A stretch of DNA of 64,000 bases from Prevotella sp. (lineage in GTDB: Bacteria; Bacteroidota; Bacteroidia; Bacteroidales; Bacteroidaceae): the NCBI GenBank assembly GCA_017548605.1, contig JAFYZT010000036.1, positions 1-64,000 of the forward strand, in the 5' to 3' direction. The notes under the pieces were generated by a model that worked only from the letters and a program-made list of their open reading frames with translations, was not told the DNA's origin and did not search any database. Position 1 is the stretch's first letter; each line of letters opens with the position of its first letter. Below are positions 23,587 to 33,238 of the stretch, piece by piece. Position numbers and translations under genes: made by a program.

Positions 23587-25257
23587 TTACAGCGCCTCCT
23601 GATACAGATAACGTTTGATACTCTTCTTCGGTGTCTTTTCAAACTCCTCTTTCTGCAAACGTATTGACGAAAGCTTGCTGTACGCCGGTAATATCTCGTT
23701 CAACTCCTTGCGGTTCTGCTCCATGATATTGTTCAGGTCTTCGGTAGTGAAACCCAGGTTCTTCGCCTCATCGTAGTCGGGATGTACCAACCCAACTAGT
23801 TTTTCGCCTTCCTGAATCACCACACTCTCACTCACCATTGCCATTGAGTTGAGCTTGTCTTCTATCTCTTCAGGATAGATGTTCTGACCGTTGGCACCCA
23901 AAAGCATGTTCTTGCTGCGGCCCTTGATGAACACATTGCCCTCTGCATCCATCAAACCTAAGTCGCCTGTATGGTACCAACCGTCGTCGTCGATAGTCTC
24001 TGCTGTGGCCACCTCGTTCTTGTAATAGCCCAACATCACGTTCAGACCGCGAGCCAGAATCTCACCGGGTACATGCTCCGGGTCCACACTGTTGATTTTC
24101 ACCTCCATGTGGGGAACGGCACGTCCGCACGACCCTTGCCGGAATGTCGAGTAGTCGCTGTAGGTGATAATCGGTGCACATTCCGTAGCACCGTAGCCTA
24201 CGGTGTAGGGGAACTCAATGCGGCGCATGAACGCCTCCACCTCTTGGTTGAAGGCTGCTCCGCCGATGATTACCTCATAGAAATTGCCGCCGAAAGCTTC
24301 GGTCACTTGCTGACAAATCAACTGACGTACTTTCTTGCTAACCACAGGCATGCTCAACAACAGACGCATGCGGTTGTTCTGTATCTTCGGGAACACTTTC
24401 TTGCGGATAATCTTCTCGATAATCAGTGGCACGGCGATGATTATGGATGGACGGATGTCGGAAAAAGCCTGTGCGATGATGGCGGGTGAGGGCACGCGCG
24501 TGAGGAAGAAGATATGGCAACCCTTGAGTATCTCAAACAGAAATTCGAAGGCCATGCCGTACATATGGGCCATGGGCAGGATGCTCAATACATGGTCGCC
24601 GGCCTTCAGCTTGTCACCTAACACCTGACAGGCAAAATCGAAGTTGCTCCACATGGCACGGTAGGGTATCATCACACCCTTTGAGAAACCTGTCGTGCCA
24701 CTGGTATAGTTGATGATGCACAACTCATCGGGCGACTGCTCCTTGTAGTAGTGCACATGTTCCTTGCGGAAATATTTTGGATATTTCTTGCCGAACATCT
24801 CGTTCAGGTGCTCACGGGCGAAGGTGAGCTTCTCACTGCGGGAGAAAAGCACCGAATAGTCGGGATTGTAGATGATGCCTTCCAGTCCGGGCATCTTTGT
24901 CGGGTCGATACCCTTGGCCACCACATCACCCACAAAAAGAATCTTTGCATCACTATGGTTCACGATATTGTGCACCTGGTCGGGCGTAAACTCATGCAAC
25001 ACGGGCACACACACCGCACCGTAGGTCAGCGTGGCCCAGAATGCCACGGCCCAGTGGGCACAGTTACGGCCGCAGATGGCTATCTTGTCACCGCGCTCCA
25101 CACCGCTGTTCTCGAACAGGATGTGCAACTTCTCTATTTTACGGGCCACATCATGATATTGCAATGTAATGCCCTTGTAGTCGGTCAGAGCGTCAAGGTC
25201 CCAATGGTCGATGATGCTCTTCTCCATGAGCTCGTTGAAACTGGGAATGTTTTCCAT
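23587..25257 (-). CDS. Long-chain acyl-CoA synthetase / AMP-binding protein, copy 2
   Basis: A 556-residue adenylate-forming enzyme. The AMP-binding motif YTSGTTGFSKG is near the middle, then YGATECAPIITYSD, the core GWYHTGDLG, and the hinge and C-terminal domain with GRSKNMLLGANGQNIYPEEIE and a catalytic-lysine region KTPKKSIKRYLY. It should activate fatty acids with ATP and CoA. The start at 25257 (MENIPSF) aligns with its neighbour; a longer frame would run into the upstream gene. It lies 13 bases after copy 1 and is surely cotranscribed. The two proteins are close paralogues. Confidence 0.9.
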   Translation of the reverse strand: MENIPSFNELMEKSIIDHWDLDALTDYKGITLQYHDVARKIEKLHILFENSGVERGDKIAICGRNCAHWAVAFWATLTYGAVCVPVLHEFTPDQVHNIVNHSDAKILFVGDVVAKGIDPTKMPGLEGIIYNPDYSVLFSRSEKLTFAREHLNEMFGKKYPKYFRKEHVHYYKEQSPDELCIINYTSGTTGFSKGVMIPYRAMWSNFDFACQVLGDKLKAGDHVLSILPMAHMYGMAFEFLFEILKGCHIFFLTRVPSPAIIAQAFSDIRPSIIIAVPLIIEKIIRKKVFPKIQNNRMRLLLSMPVVSKKVRQLICQQVTEAFGGNFYEVIIGGAAFNQEVEAFMRRIEFPYTVGYGATECAPIITYSDYSTFRQGSCGRAVPHMEVKINSVDPEHVPGEILARGLNVMLGYYKNEVATAETIDDDGWYHTGDLGLMDAEGNVFIKGRSKNMLLGANGQNIYPEEIEDKLNSMAMVSESVVIQEGEKLVGLVHPDYDEAKNLGFTTEDLNNIMEQNRKELNEILPAYSKLSSIRLQKEEFEKTPKKSIKRYLYQEAL

Positions 25258-25270
25258 TGTCGGAGTGCGG

Positions 25271-26935
25271 TTATATAGATTGGTATAGATAGCGTTTGAT
25301 ACTTCGTTTTGGCGTTTTGGCAAATTCCTTGTCATGGATAATGATAGATGAAACATGGCAATATGTGGGGATAAGGTTGTTGAGGTCTTTTCTGTTTTGT
25401 TCCATAATTTTCTCCAGGTCGTCGCGGGTGAATCCCATCGCCGAGGCTTCGTCGAAATCGGGATATACCAAACCCACTAACTTGTTGTCGTGGCTCACTA
25501 CGACGCTCTCGCTCACCATGGGCAGTGAATTGAGCTTATCTTCAATTTCTTCGGGATAGATATTCTGGCCGCTGGCTCCCAGAATCATGCTCTTGATGCG
25601 CCCGCGGATGAACACATGGCCGTCGGCATTCATCGTGCCCAGGTCGCCCGTATGGTACCACCCGTCGGCGTCGAGAGCTTCACGTGTGGCCTCCTCGTTC
25701 TTGTAGTAACCCAACATCACGTTCGTACCACGTGTGACAATCTCACCTGGAATGTGTTCGGGGTCACTGCTCAGAATCTTCACCTCCATGCGTGCCGCTG
25801 CTGTGCCGCAACTGCCGGGAACAAACTGGTCGTAGTTGCTGAACGAAATGAGTGGGGCACATTCTGTGGCTCCGTAGCCCACGGTCACGGGGAAATCGAT
25901 GCTCTTTAAGAACTGTTCTATCTCTTGATTCAGGGCTGCGCCGCCCACAATCACTTGGTAGGCTTTGCCGCCGAGGGCTGCCAGTACCTGCTCGCAAATC
26001 TTCTGCTTCACTTTCCTGCTCACGATGGGCATGTTCAGCAGGATACGCATGCGGTTGGTCTGTATCACGGGGAACACCCGTTTGCGGATAATCTTCTCCA
26101 ATATCAAGGGTACGCAAATCACTATGGCGGGCTTTACCTGTGCCATAGCCTCGGCAATAAGCGAGGGCGAAGGTATGCGGTTGAGGAAATAGTTATGGCA
26201 ACCCTGACAGAAGTCAAACAGGAATTCAATCGCCAGACCGTACATGTGGGCCATCGGAAGGACTGACAGCGTGTTGCTGCCATGCTTGATATGCGGCCCC
26301 AACACCTCCATGCAATAGTCCACATTGCTCCAGATGGCACGGTAGGGTATCATCACTCCTTTCGAGAAACCCGTTGTGCCGCTGGTGTAGTTGATGAGGG
26401 CCAATTCATCCGGCTCGTCATGATGATAATGCACATTATCGGCACGGAAAGCCTCGGGATATTTCTTGCCAAATAACTCGTTAAGATGTGCACGGGCATA
26501 GTTGAGCTGTTCGCTCCTACTGACCAAAATGGAGAAGTCGGGCAGTGCAACCATTCCTTCTAACTTGGGCATCTCGTCTGCATCGACAATCTTCATCACA
26601 TGGTCGCCCACAAAGAGGAAACGCGCATCGCTGTGGTTCACGATGTTGTGTATCTGTTCGGCATTGAACTCATGCAGTATGGGCACAATCACCGCCCCAT
26701 AGGTGATGGTGCTGAGAAATATCACCGCCCAATGGGCACTGTTTCTACCGCAGATGGCTATCTTGTCACCCTTGCGGATTCCAACTTGCTCGAACATGAT
26801 ATGTAGCTTTGCAATTTTGCGTGCTACATCTTTGTATTGGAGAGTTATGCCTTTATAGTCTGTCAGGGCATCCAAATGCCAATTGTCTATGATGCTCCGT
26901 TCTATGTAGGCATTAAAACTGGGTATGTTTCCCAT
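25271..26935 (-). CDS. Long-chain acyl-CoA synthetase / AMP-binding protein, copy 1
   Basis: A 554-residue paralogue of the next gene with the same motifs: YTSGTTGFSKG, YGATECAPLISFSN, GWYHTGDLGTM, GRIKSMILGASGQNIYPEEIE and KTPKRSIKRYLY. The start MGNIPSF at 26935 is chosen because the promoter and operator lie just upstream; an in-frame start 15 bases further out would fall inside the operator. It is the first gene of a two-gene operon. Keeping two copies suggests different chain-length preferences, or one acting as acyl-ACP synthetase. Confidence 0.9.
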   Translation of the reverse strand: MGNIPSFNAYIERSIIDNWHLDALTDYKGITLQYKDVARKIAKLHIMFEQVGIRKGDKIAICGRNSAHWAVIFLSTITYGAVIVPILHEFNAEQIHNIVNHSDARFLFVGDHVMKIVDADEMPKLEGMVALPDFSILVSRSEQLNYARAHLNELFGKKYPEAFRADNVHYHHDEPDELALINYTSGTTGFSKGVMIPYRAIWSNVDYCMEVLGPHIKHGSNTLSVLPMAHMYGLAIEFLFDFCQGCHNYFLNRIPSPSLIAEAMAQVKPAIVICVPLILEKIIRKRVFPVIQTNRMRILLNMPIVSRKVKQKICEQVLAALGGKAYQVIVGGAALNQEIEQFLKSIDFPVTVGYGATECAPLISFSNYDQFVPGSCGTAAARMEVKILSSDPEHIPGEIVTRGTNVMLGYYKNEEATREALDADGWYHTGDLGTMNADGHVFIRGRIKSMILGASGQNIYPEEIEDKLNSLPMVSESVVVSHDNKLVGLVYPDFDEASAMGFTRDDLEKIMEQNRKDLNNLIPTYCHVSSIIIHDKEFAKTPKRSIKRYLYQSI

Positions 26936-26936
26936 T

Positions 26937-27000
26937 GCACAATTTTTCAAATTTTGTGCAAAGGTAATATGTTATTTGCACAATTCAAAACTTTTTGTGC
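26937..27000 (-). promoter_or_regulatory. Promoter with two identical-size operators for the acyl-CoA synthetase operon
   Basis: Two 23-bp inverted repeats, 26937-26959 and 26978-27000, both have GCACAA, an 11-base AT-rich spacer and TTGTGC, and are 41 bases apart. The minus-strand -7 box TACCTTTG (26959-26966) and -33 box TTTG (26986-26989) fit between and within them. One repeat covers the predicted start of transcription, the other the -33 box. This is a classic repressor arrangement. Confidence 0.75.
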
Positions 27001-27050
27001 AATATTTTATCATTTATCTACATTTTTTTAAATAAATCAAAAAATACCCT

Positions 27051-27058
27051 TATATTTG
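27051..27058 (+). promoter_or_regulatory. -7 box for the 27093 gene
   Basis: TATATTTG followed by CA is an exact -7 box, with transcription expected near 27065, 28 bases before the ATG. Confidence 0.65.
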
Positions 27059-27092
27059 CACCATATTACTCACATTTTTAATACGTACAGAT

Positions 27093-27557
27093 ATGAAGAA
27101 ATTAATGATGGGACTATTGTTCCTCTTGGGGACAAGTCTCTTTTCGTTGCAGTCGATGGCTCAAACGGAGGTGACAACAGCACAGCAGGAGCCTGCAGCG
27201 GGTGACCTGACAGAACTGATTGCAAAAGCCAAGAGTGAGGGCGCGTCATGGACTGCCGACCAATGGAAAGACGCTTTCCGTCAGGCAATGACTACCATGG
27301 CTCCGATGATTAAGGAGGTGGGTGCCCTGTCGAAGAAAGCGGAGGCGATGAGCGAGTCGAGCGATATGGCTGCCTTGATGAAACTGCAACAGGAGGCATC
27401 GGCGATTCAGGAGAAGTATTCCGGACTGGCCCAACAGATGGAGGAGTTTGAAAAACTTGTCGAAGCCAATGAGGTGGGTGCCAAAATCTCTCAGGATGAA
27501 GATTTTCTCCAGAGCATACTTCAGGCCTTGGGCTTGGAAGGATTGATGGGAAATTGA
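27093..27557 (+). CDS. Small secreted helical protein of unknown function
   Basis: A 154-residue protein with a signal peptide ending SMAQ (MKKLMMGLLFLLGTSLFSLQSMAQ). The mature part is almost entirely amphipathic helix, rich in Ala, Glu, Lys and Met, ending LGLEGLMGN. It could be a periplasmic coiled-coil or chaperone-like protein. No named family was recognised. It is monocistronic, between its own promoter and terminator, and divergent from the acyl-CoA synthetases. Confidence 0.78.
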   Translation: MKKLMMGLLFLLGTSLFSLQSMAQTEVTTAQQEPAAGDLTELIAKAKSEGASWTADQWKDAFRQAMTTMAPMIKEVGALSKKAEAMSESSDMAALMKLQQEASAIQEKYSGLAQQMEEFEKLVEANEVGAKISQDEDFLQSILQALGLEGLMGN

Positions 27558-27584
27558 ACACCGTTTCGTCCATACTAAATCATA

Positions 27585-27617
27585 AAAAATGCTGAGGCCA
27601 TTGGTCTCAGCATTTTT
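27585..27617 (+). terminator. Rho-independent terminator
   Basis: GCTGAG (27591-27596) pairs with CTCAGC (27606-27611), extended by AAAAAT and ATTTTT, with a T-run on the right. It ends the 27093 gene. The remaining bases up to 27702 hold nothing recognisable. Confidence 0.8.
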
Positions 27618-27702
27618 CGCTTCATTCAGCTTCTCTTTCAGATTTTTCAGTTCTATGTCGTAGTTGTTGATATCATGTATTCGTACGTCGTCGCGCATTC
27701 TT

Positions 27703-29742
27703 TTATATACTCAATTTGTCAATGGTTTCTTTAAGATGGTTTGCGTCGTTAGCGCGGAGCCAGTCGATGTCGTGGATATTTCCCTGCTTGTCAATCAGTT
27801 TATAGGTTGGGTAAGCATTCACTTGAAGGTAGTTCTCAATGGCGTTCTGCTGGTCTTCTGATAGATTATAGTGTACGCAGTTTTCTCCCGTCAGGTTATA
27901 CTCCTTGATGACATTCTTCCACGATTCTTCAGGACTACGGTTGGCCAGATAAAGATAGACGATGTCATAATCTTTTAGGGCCTCTTTCAGTTTGTGCGAC
28001 TCCTTCAGTGCAACCTTGCAGGGGCCGCACCATGTGCCCCAGATGTCCAGATAAACAATACGTCCCTTGTACGGCTCTATAATTTTGCGTAGGATGGCCT
28101 CACCGTCACTCATGTTCTCTATATCTGTCGAAGGACGCAGACTGGCAGCACCAGCAAGATCCTGATTTTGTAAGGCTGTATATTTGTCGTTGAGCGACTT
28201 CACCGTTTTTAGGGCTACTGGCAGTTGGATTTCCTTTTCAGCAGATTCCATCATAAGTGGGGGAAGCGGACTGCGAGCGGCGTCGATAAATCTCCAAAGG
28301 TAGCAGGCCAGATAAATATCGCGCAGATTCTGGTCGCAGCCTACGGAATCAATCATTGCCAGGTTGGAACGGATGCTCAGAGCCGCCTGCTCTCTTTTTA
28401 GGGGCTCGCCCAGACGATCAAACAACTGGTAGGCCCTGACTACAGTGTCATTGCGTTCAAAAGCCTCTATCAACTGATAACTCTCCTCATGGCTCTTGGC
28501 ATAGTTCAGTAAACGGTCCATCTCTTTCGACAAAGGGCTGTAATCGTCAAGCAGTTTTGAATCCTCTGGTGTCAGTTTGATAATGCCCTGCTGTTCCAGA
28601 CGTCTCACAGCCCTGACAGTCTGATCCGCTAAGTCTAATTCCCGTTTTTCATCCAACTGGTCTATGTAGTCGCGCATAAATGTTGAGAACTCACGATAAA
28701 GGGTATATGGCTTCACTTTCTGCTGCCAAAGTTGACCTACATAGTCCATGTATTCTTGTGGTAGTTCCCGACCAGGCATGTGAAACCGTGCCTGCATCAT
28801 CGACTCGCCTTGTCCCGTCAGATAATAGCCTGTCAAATAGTCTATATAGCGCTGTGAGAGATTGGGGTGTTGGCGGGTGCGCTCCTGTAGTTCAGCCATA
28901 CGTGACAAACGGAGACTATCAGTATATTCCTTGAACTGCATGGCATCCATCATCCCTGACTCCATGGCTTCAAAGCGGTCGTTGGCAAATTGATGGGGAT
29001 AGGCTAAGAGCTCGTTCTGTACCCTGACATCATCGCCCATGAACAACCTCTGCCTCGTCTTGAAGTCACAGAGCAGGAAGTAGGTCTTTCCGGGCTCCAT
29101 CACACTGCTAAGCCTGCTGCGCCTCCAGTCGATAAATACCTGTGAAGAGTTAATCAGTGGTATCTTGAGGGAGAAGCGTCCCAGCGAATCCATCTTTGTA
29201 TAGACATTTTCTTGTTGTCTGGCGAAGAGATACTCAAGCTCAACACCGAATTCCCTGCCTAATTTCCATCCTTGTTCGGGCATATCTTTCATCCAACCAA
29301 TCAAGGTGGCGCTATCGCCCATCTGGTAGTTGTTATCAACGAATCCCTTGCGCTGATCCTTTGTGGGATAGTCGGGCAAAGTTTCAGTAGTGATGGGACT
29401 GCAAGTAACAGGTTGCTCACTGCCGATGCCTATCGAACGCAAGCCATTCTTGAGTTTGCCAACCTTGATGACTGTACCATTGTCAAGTGTCAAAGTGTAG
29501 GTATCCTTAACCTTTGTCTGAGATACAATGTCCCACACCTTATTATTATAAATGACGTGGTTTGGTGCAAAGCCGATGAACCAGTCGCCTGTCGCTTCAT
29601 TGCGCCAGTAGGTATCAGCGATGGTCTCTATGTTTGTCTTTATTTCTTGTGCCTGTACCGTGACGGCGAGGATGACGAATACAGAGATGGCAAATTCCCT
29701 TAAACCGATAGAAATGGATCGTTTGGTCATGTTATTATTCAT
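27703..29742 (-). CDS. TlpA-like thioredoxin-fold protein, large
   Basis: A 679-residue exported protein. The signal region is in the first 40 residues (ISVFVILAVTVQAQ). The long middle is helical and repeat-like, with no family I can name. The C-terminal 150 residues are a thioredoxin fold with the active site WCGPC at 571-575 and a cis-proline region VNAYPTYKLID. It probably reduces or isomerises disulfides in the periplasm. The start at 29742 overlaps the stop of the upstream gene by ATGA, which argues for translational coupling; a start at 29730 is also possible. Confidence 0.85.
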   Translation of the reverse strand: MNNNMTKRSISIGLREFAISVFVILAVTVQAQEIKTNIETIADTYWRNEATGDWFIGFAPNHVIYNNKVWDIVSQTKVKDTYTLTLDNGTVIKVGKLKNGLRSIGIGSEQPVTCSPITTETLPDYPTKDQRKGFVDNNYQMGDSATLIGWMKDMPEQGWKLGREFGVELEYLFARQQENVYTKMDSLGRFSLKIPLINSSQVFIDWRRSRLSSVMEPGKTYFLLCDFKTRQRLFMGDDVRVQNELLAYPHQFANDRFEAMESGMMDAMQFKEYTDSLRLSRMAELQERTRQHPNLSQRYIDYLTGYYLTGQGESMMQARFHMPGRELPQEYMDYVGQLWQQKVKPYTLYREFSTFMRDYIDQLDEKRELDLADQTVRAVRRLEQQGIIKLTPEDSKLLDDYSPLSKEMDRLLNYAKSHEESYQLIEAFERNDTVVRAYQLFDRLGEPLKREQAALSIRSNLAMIDSVGCDQNLRDIYLACYLWRFIDAARSPLPPLMMESAEKEIQLPVALKTVKSLNDKYTALQNQDLAGAASLRPSTDIENMSDGEAILRKIIEPYKGRIVYLDIWGTWCGPCKVALKESHKLKEALKDYDIVYLYLANRSPEESWKNVIKEYNLTGENCVHYNLSEDQQNAIENYLQVNAYPTYKLIDKQGNIHDIDWLRANDANHLKETIDKLSI

Positions 29743-30260
29743 TGTTGAATGCTTTCTGGATGGGAAGAGGAGCAATTGAGCCGTTTGTTGAGCACTTCGA
29801 GCAATTCCTCTCGGCTCATCGATAGGTTCTCGGTGAGTATGTCGTAGGGAGCGCCAGGATGCTCCTGATAGAGCATCCGTTCTTTCCTATCTTCTTCCAT
29901 CTCTTCATCGGACTTCCAGCATGGGGTATTTTTCTTGTAGCGAATGCCTATCAGCTGATAACCCCTGTGGCTGATGGGGATGAACTGCTCTACATCGGCA
30001 AAACGTACTTTCCACGGCTCCTTGCTGTTTACTTTGATGCCCTCGTTAGTGATAAACATATAGGGACGGTATTTGTAGAGCAGATAAACTGCCCTGCATA
30101 CCGGGATGAGGCAGGGCATGGCTATGAAGAGCCATGACAGGGGCGCTATGCGCGAAGGGGTACAAAGCGCCAAAATAAAAAACAAAGCCGTCAACACGAT
30201 GACTACAATCAATGCCACGACTATCCGTTTCTTAGCAGGATAAACAGTGATATCTCCCAT
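29739..30260 (-). CDS. STM3941-like membrane protein with PH-like domain
   Basis: A 173-residue protein with two adjacent hydrophobic segments near residues 13-32 and 40-57, then a PH-like cytoplasmic domain (YMFITNEGIKVNSKEPWKVRFADVEQF) typical of the STM3941 family. The function is unknown. It is translationally coupled to the TlpA-like gene downstream, so the two probably work together. Confidence 0.7.
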   Translation of the reverse strand: MGDITVYPAKKRIVVALIVVIVLTALFFILALCTPSRIAPLSWLFIAMPCLIPVCRAVYLLYKYRPYMFITNEGIKVNSKEPWKVRFADVEQFIPISHRGYQLIGIRYKKNTPCWKSDEEMEEDRKERMLYQEHPGAPYDILTENLSMSREELLEVLNKRLNCSSSHPESIQQ

Positions 30261-30338
30261 TACTATCTATTTTACTTTTTACCCTTCCCCCTTTCCCCCT
30301 TATTATTCCCCTTTATTTCCCCCCCCCTTATCTCCCCC

Positions 30339-30395
30339 TTTTACCTTTTTACTCTTTTACCTTTTTACTCTTTTACCTTTTTACCCTTTTACTAT
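30339..30395 (+). repeat. 8-bp periodic repeat (TTTTACCT/TTTTACTC)
   Basis: About seven octamers alternate TTTTACCT and TTTTACTC. On the other strand they are the GTAAAARR family seen at 11249 and 48130. They sit in the 30261-30562 gap, which otherwise holds pyrimidine-rich DNA and the hairpin repeat at 30437. Confidence 0.75.
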
Positions 30396-30436
30396 TCAAA
30401 GCTATTATTACTCCCTTTTACCTTTCCCTACTATTC

Positions 30437-30474
30437 TTCTCCCCTCCCTTGGGGAGGGGTCGGGGGTGGGTATT
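30437..30474 (+). repeat. CCCTCCC/GGGAGGG hairpin repeat
   Basis: CCCCTCCCTTGGGGAGGGG followed by TCGGGGGTGGGT, the dispersed element, here with a G-expanded right half. Confidence 0.8.
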
Positions 30475-30562
30475 CTACTCTTTTGCCCTTCAATATCATA
30501 TACACGCCTTCTTCAAAAACATTGCAAATGGGAGCGTTAATAGTTCTTAAAATCAAAAAACA

Positions 30563-30598
30563 ACAATCGCCGAGGAATAGATAACCCTCGGCGGTTGT
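30563..30598 (-). terminator. Terminator of the GH3 gene
   Basis: ACAATCGCCGAGG pairs with CCTCGGCGGTTGT (13 bp with one GU). On the minus strand it is followed by a T-rich tract, as expected for the leftward GH3 gene ending at 30619. Confidence 0.8.
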
Positions 30599-30618
30599 CA
30601 TTTATTATCTTTGTTTTC

Positions 30619-33096
30619 TCAAATGTTCGGTGTCTCCCATTTCTTTGTATCGGTGCATTCCACCTTGGTGGTCTGTCCGCCTACGGAGAGTACGAACTCA
30701 CCTTCCTCAATCACCCATTTGCCATCGGCACCTACGAAAGCCATACTGCTGGCGGGCAATTGGAATGTCACGGTCTGTCGTTCGCCCGGCTGGAGTGTCA
30801 CCTTTTTAAAGTCGCGCAGACGGCGACTGTCAGGCGTGAGCGAGGCGATGAGGTCGCTTGTGTATAGGAGCACGGCTTCCTTACCCGCTTTACTGCCTGT
30901 GTTCGTCACGTCAACACTTACCGTGAGCATATCGTCGGCAGAGAAACGGCTCTTGTCCACGCGCAGGTTGTTGTAGGCGAATGTGGTGTAGCTAAGACCG
31001 TAACCGAAGGGCCACTGCTGTGTCACCTTTGCATCGTAGTCGTAGGCACCCGCCATGGTTGACACCTGCTCGCTCACCTTATAATCGTAGGTGATGAGCG
31101 TGTTAATCTCTTTCGGATAGGTATAAGGCATCTTGGCAGAGAAATTGGCATCGCCGGCCAACAGGTTAGCCAGGGCATCGCCGCCGTAGTTGCCTGGCAG
31201 CAGGATGTCAACCACGGCTTTTGCCAGCGGTTCGATGTCGGCAATAAGGCGCGGACGGCCTTCGTTGAGCACCATGATGATAGGCTTGCCGGTTCTGGCT
31301 AGTGCCTTCACCAGGTTGCGCTGATTCTCCGACAGCCACAGGTCGGTCAGGTTACCGGGTGTTTCGGTGTAGGAGTTCTCACCGATGCAGGCGATGATGA
31401 CATCGGCCTGTGCGGCGGCGTTCACGGCACGCTCTATCTGTGGCTCGTTCTCCTGCCAGTAGGCACCTGTCTCGTTATATGTCACGCCTTGTTCGAGGAT
31501 GATGTTCTCCTTGCCGTATTTGTTGCATAGTGCTTCATAGATGGTGTTGTAACGCTCGGCCAGGTCTTCTGCCCTCGAACCCTGCCAGGTGTAGCTCCAG
31601 CCACCGTTCAGACAGCGCATCTGGTTGGCGTTGGGACCAGTGAGCAGAATCTTCTTTCCTTTGGCCAGAGGCAGCAGGTTACCCTCATTCTTGAGCAGCA
31701 CCTCGGTCTCCTCGGCGGCACGGAGCGCCTTGTCGGCAAACTCCTGCGAACCGAATTTCTCATAGCCCTTGCCACCGGTATTCGGCTGGTCGAACAGCCC
31801 CAGACGGTACTTCACGCGCAAGATACGGCGCACGGCATCGTCGATGCGCTCCATCGAAACCTTGCCCTCGTTCACCAGTTCCTTCAACAAAATGCAGAAA
31901 TCGACGCTGTACGGATCCATGCTCATGTCGATGCCAGCATTGATGGCGATGCGGATGGCATCTTTCTTATCCTTGGCCACATGCTCACGGGTGTAGAGGT
32001 TGTTGATGTCGGCCCAGTCGGTCACCAGCATACCGTCCCATTGTAGGTCTTCCTTGAGCCATTGCGTCAGGTATTCATAGCTGGCATGCAGGGGCATACC
32101 GTTTACGCTGGCTGAATTGACCATCATCGTCAGAGCTCCGGCCATGGCAGCGGCGCGGAACGGCTCGAAATATTTCTCGCGCAGCAGTTGGGGCGACAGG
32201 TAGGCGGGCGTGCGGTCCTTGCCGGAGAAAGGCGCTCCGTAGGCGAAATAATGCTTCACGCTTGTTCCCACATGGAAGGGGTCGATGTGGTTGGGGTCGT
32301 CGCCTTGGTAACCGCGTATCTCTGCCTCCACCATACGGGCATTGACGATGGCATCCTCACCGAAACTCTCGTAGATACGGGGCCAGCGCGGGTCACGACA
32401 CATATCGACCACGGGATTATACACCCACGGACAGTTGGCAGCGCGGCTTTCGTAGGCGGTTATCTCCGCTCCTGAGCGTGCCAGCTCGGTGTTGAACGAG
32501 GCGGCAAGGTTGATGGGCTGGGGGAACAATGTGCCACCCTGCACGTAGGTCACGCCGTGGTTGTGGTCCAGTCCGTAGATGTCGGGAATGCCGATATATT
32601 TCATCGACAGTTTCTGAATCAGTGGAATCCATTGCTGCCATTGTGCCACTGTGGGGGCACGGGTACCCGGAGCATTGAGCACGGAGCCGACCTTCCATTT
32701 CGAGATGATGGTGTCGAGCATCTGCTCGTTCAGCTTCCATTCCAGCTTCGTATCGCCCGTATAGATGTCGAAGCCGAGAGGTGACAGACGGTCGATGATT
32801 TCCTGGTCGGAGAGTTGGAGCACCTTCGTTATCTCGTCATCGGTCCTTCCGTACTGTTGCAGTGCCTGACGAATCTTAGAACGGTCCACTTTGGGGTTGA
32901 GGGCGGTCATGCGACCCATCACGTCGAGGTTCAGTTCAAGCATCTGCCCCACTTTCTCGTCGAGAGTCATCTTCGAGAGCGTCTTTTCGACTTTCGCTTC
33001 CAAAGCCGCATCACGGGGAATGGCGGGACGACGTGTCTGTGCGGAGACCATCCCTACACAGAGTGTTAGTAATAGGATAAATGATTTACGTTTCAT
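30619..33096 (-). CDS. bglX: Glycoside hydrolase family 3 beta-glucosidase
   Basis: An 825-residue exported enzyme with a signal peptide ending SAQ. The GH3 N-terminal barrel contains [13 protein letters not shown] and HYFAYG. The nucleophile Asp360 lies in MLVTDWADI. The GH3 C-terminal domain has [12 protein letters not shown] and PEGRP-like segments, and a fibronectin-III-like domain at the end carries [12 protein letters not shown]. The family releases terminal beta-linked glucose or xylose from oligosaccharides in the periplasm. It has its own -7 box and terminator. No polysaccharide-utilisation partners adjoin it. Confidence 0.93.
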   Translation of the reverse strand: MKRKSFILLLTLCVGMVSAQTRRPAIPRDAALEAKVEKTLSKMTLDEKVGQMLELNLDVMGRMTALNPKVDRSKIRQALQQYGRTDDEITKVLQLSDQEIIDRLSPLGFDIYTGDTKLEWKLNEQMLDTIISKWKVGSVLNAPGTRAPTVAQWQQWIPLIQKLSMKYIGIPDIYGLDHNHGVTYVQGGTLFPQPINLAASFNTELARSGAEITAYESRAANCPWVYNPVVDMCRDPRWPRIYESFGEDAIVNARMVEAEIRGYQGDDPNHIDPFHVGTSVKHYFAYGAPFSGKDRTPAYLSPQLLREKYFEPFRAAAMAGALTMMVNSASVNGMPLHASYEYLTQWLKEDLQWDGMLVTDWADINNLYTREHVAKDKKDAIRIAINAGIDMSMDPYSVDFCILLKELVNEGKVSMERIDDAVRRILRVKYRLGLFDQPNTGGKGYEKFGSQEFADKALRAAEETEVLLKNEGNLLPLAKGKKILLTGPNANQMRCLNGGWSYTWQGSRAEDLAERYNTIYEALCNKYGKENIILEQGVTYNETGAYWQENEPQIERAVNAAAQADVIIACIGENSYTETPGNLTDLWLSENQRNLVKALARTGKPIIMVLNEGRPRLIADIEPLAKAVVDILLPGNYGGDALANLLAGDANFSAKMPYTYPKEINTLITYDYKVSEQVSTMAGAYDYDAKVTQQWPFGYGLSYTTFAYNNLRVDKSRFSADDMLTVSVDVTNTGSKAGKEAVLLYTSDLIASLTPDSRRLRDFKKVTLQPGERQTVTFQLPASSMAFVGADGKWVIEEGEFVLSVGGQTTKVECTDTKKWETPNI

Positions 33097-33119
33097 TATG
33101 GAGGTTTTTGGATTTTTTG

Positions 33120-33127
33120 CAAAGATA
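33120..33127 (-). promoter_or_regulatory. -7 box for the GH3 gene
   Basis: Minus-strand TATCTTTG is an exact -7 box, 23 bases upstream of the start codon at 33096. Confidence 0.65.
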
Positions 33128-33201
33128 CTATTTTTTGCTTAATATTAAAAAATAATTATATAAGAGTGTGCAAATGATGGCAAAAAAGATGTCCAAATAA
33201 A

Positions 33202-33233
33202 TTTGTTTTTTCGCTCATTTATCCGTAATTTTG
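33202..33233 (+). promoter_or_regulatory. Promoter placing transcription start at the 33239 ATG
   Basis: The -33 box TTTG (33202-33205) and -7 box TAATTTTG (33226-33233) are 20 bases apart. The ATG at 33239 begins 5 bases after the -7 box, so the mRNA is predicted to be leaderless or nearly so. Confidence 0.7.
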
Positions 33234-33238
33234 TAGAA

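Noticed and set aside
26937-27000. The inverted repeats read as a terminator
   Set aside because: No gene ends here; both flanking genes diverge, and the -7 and -33 boxes are interleaved with the repeats.
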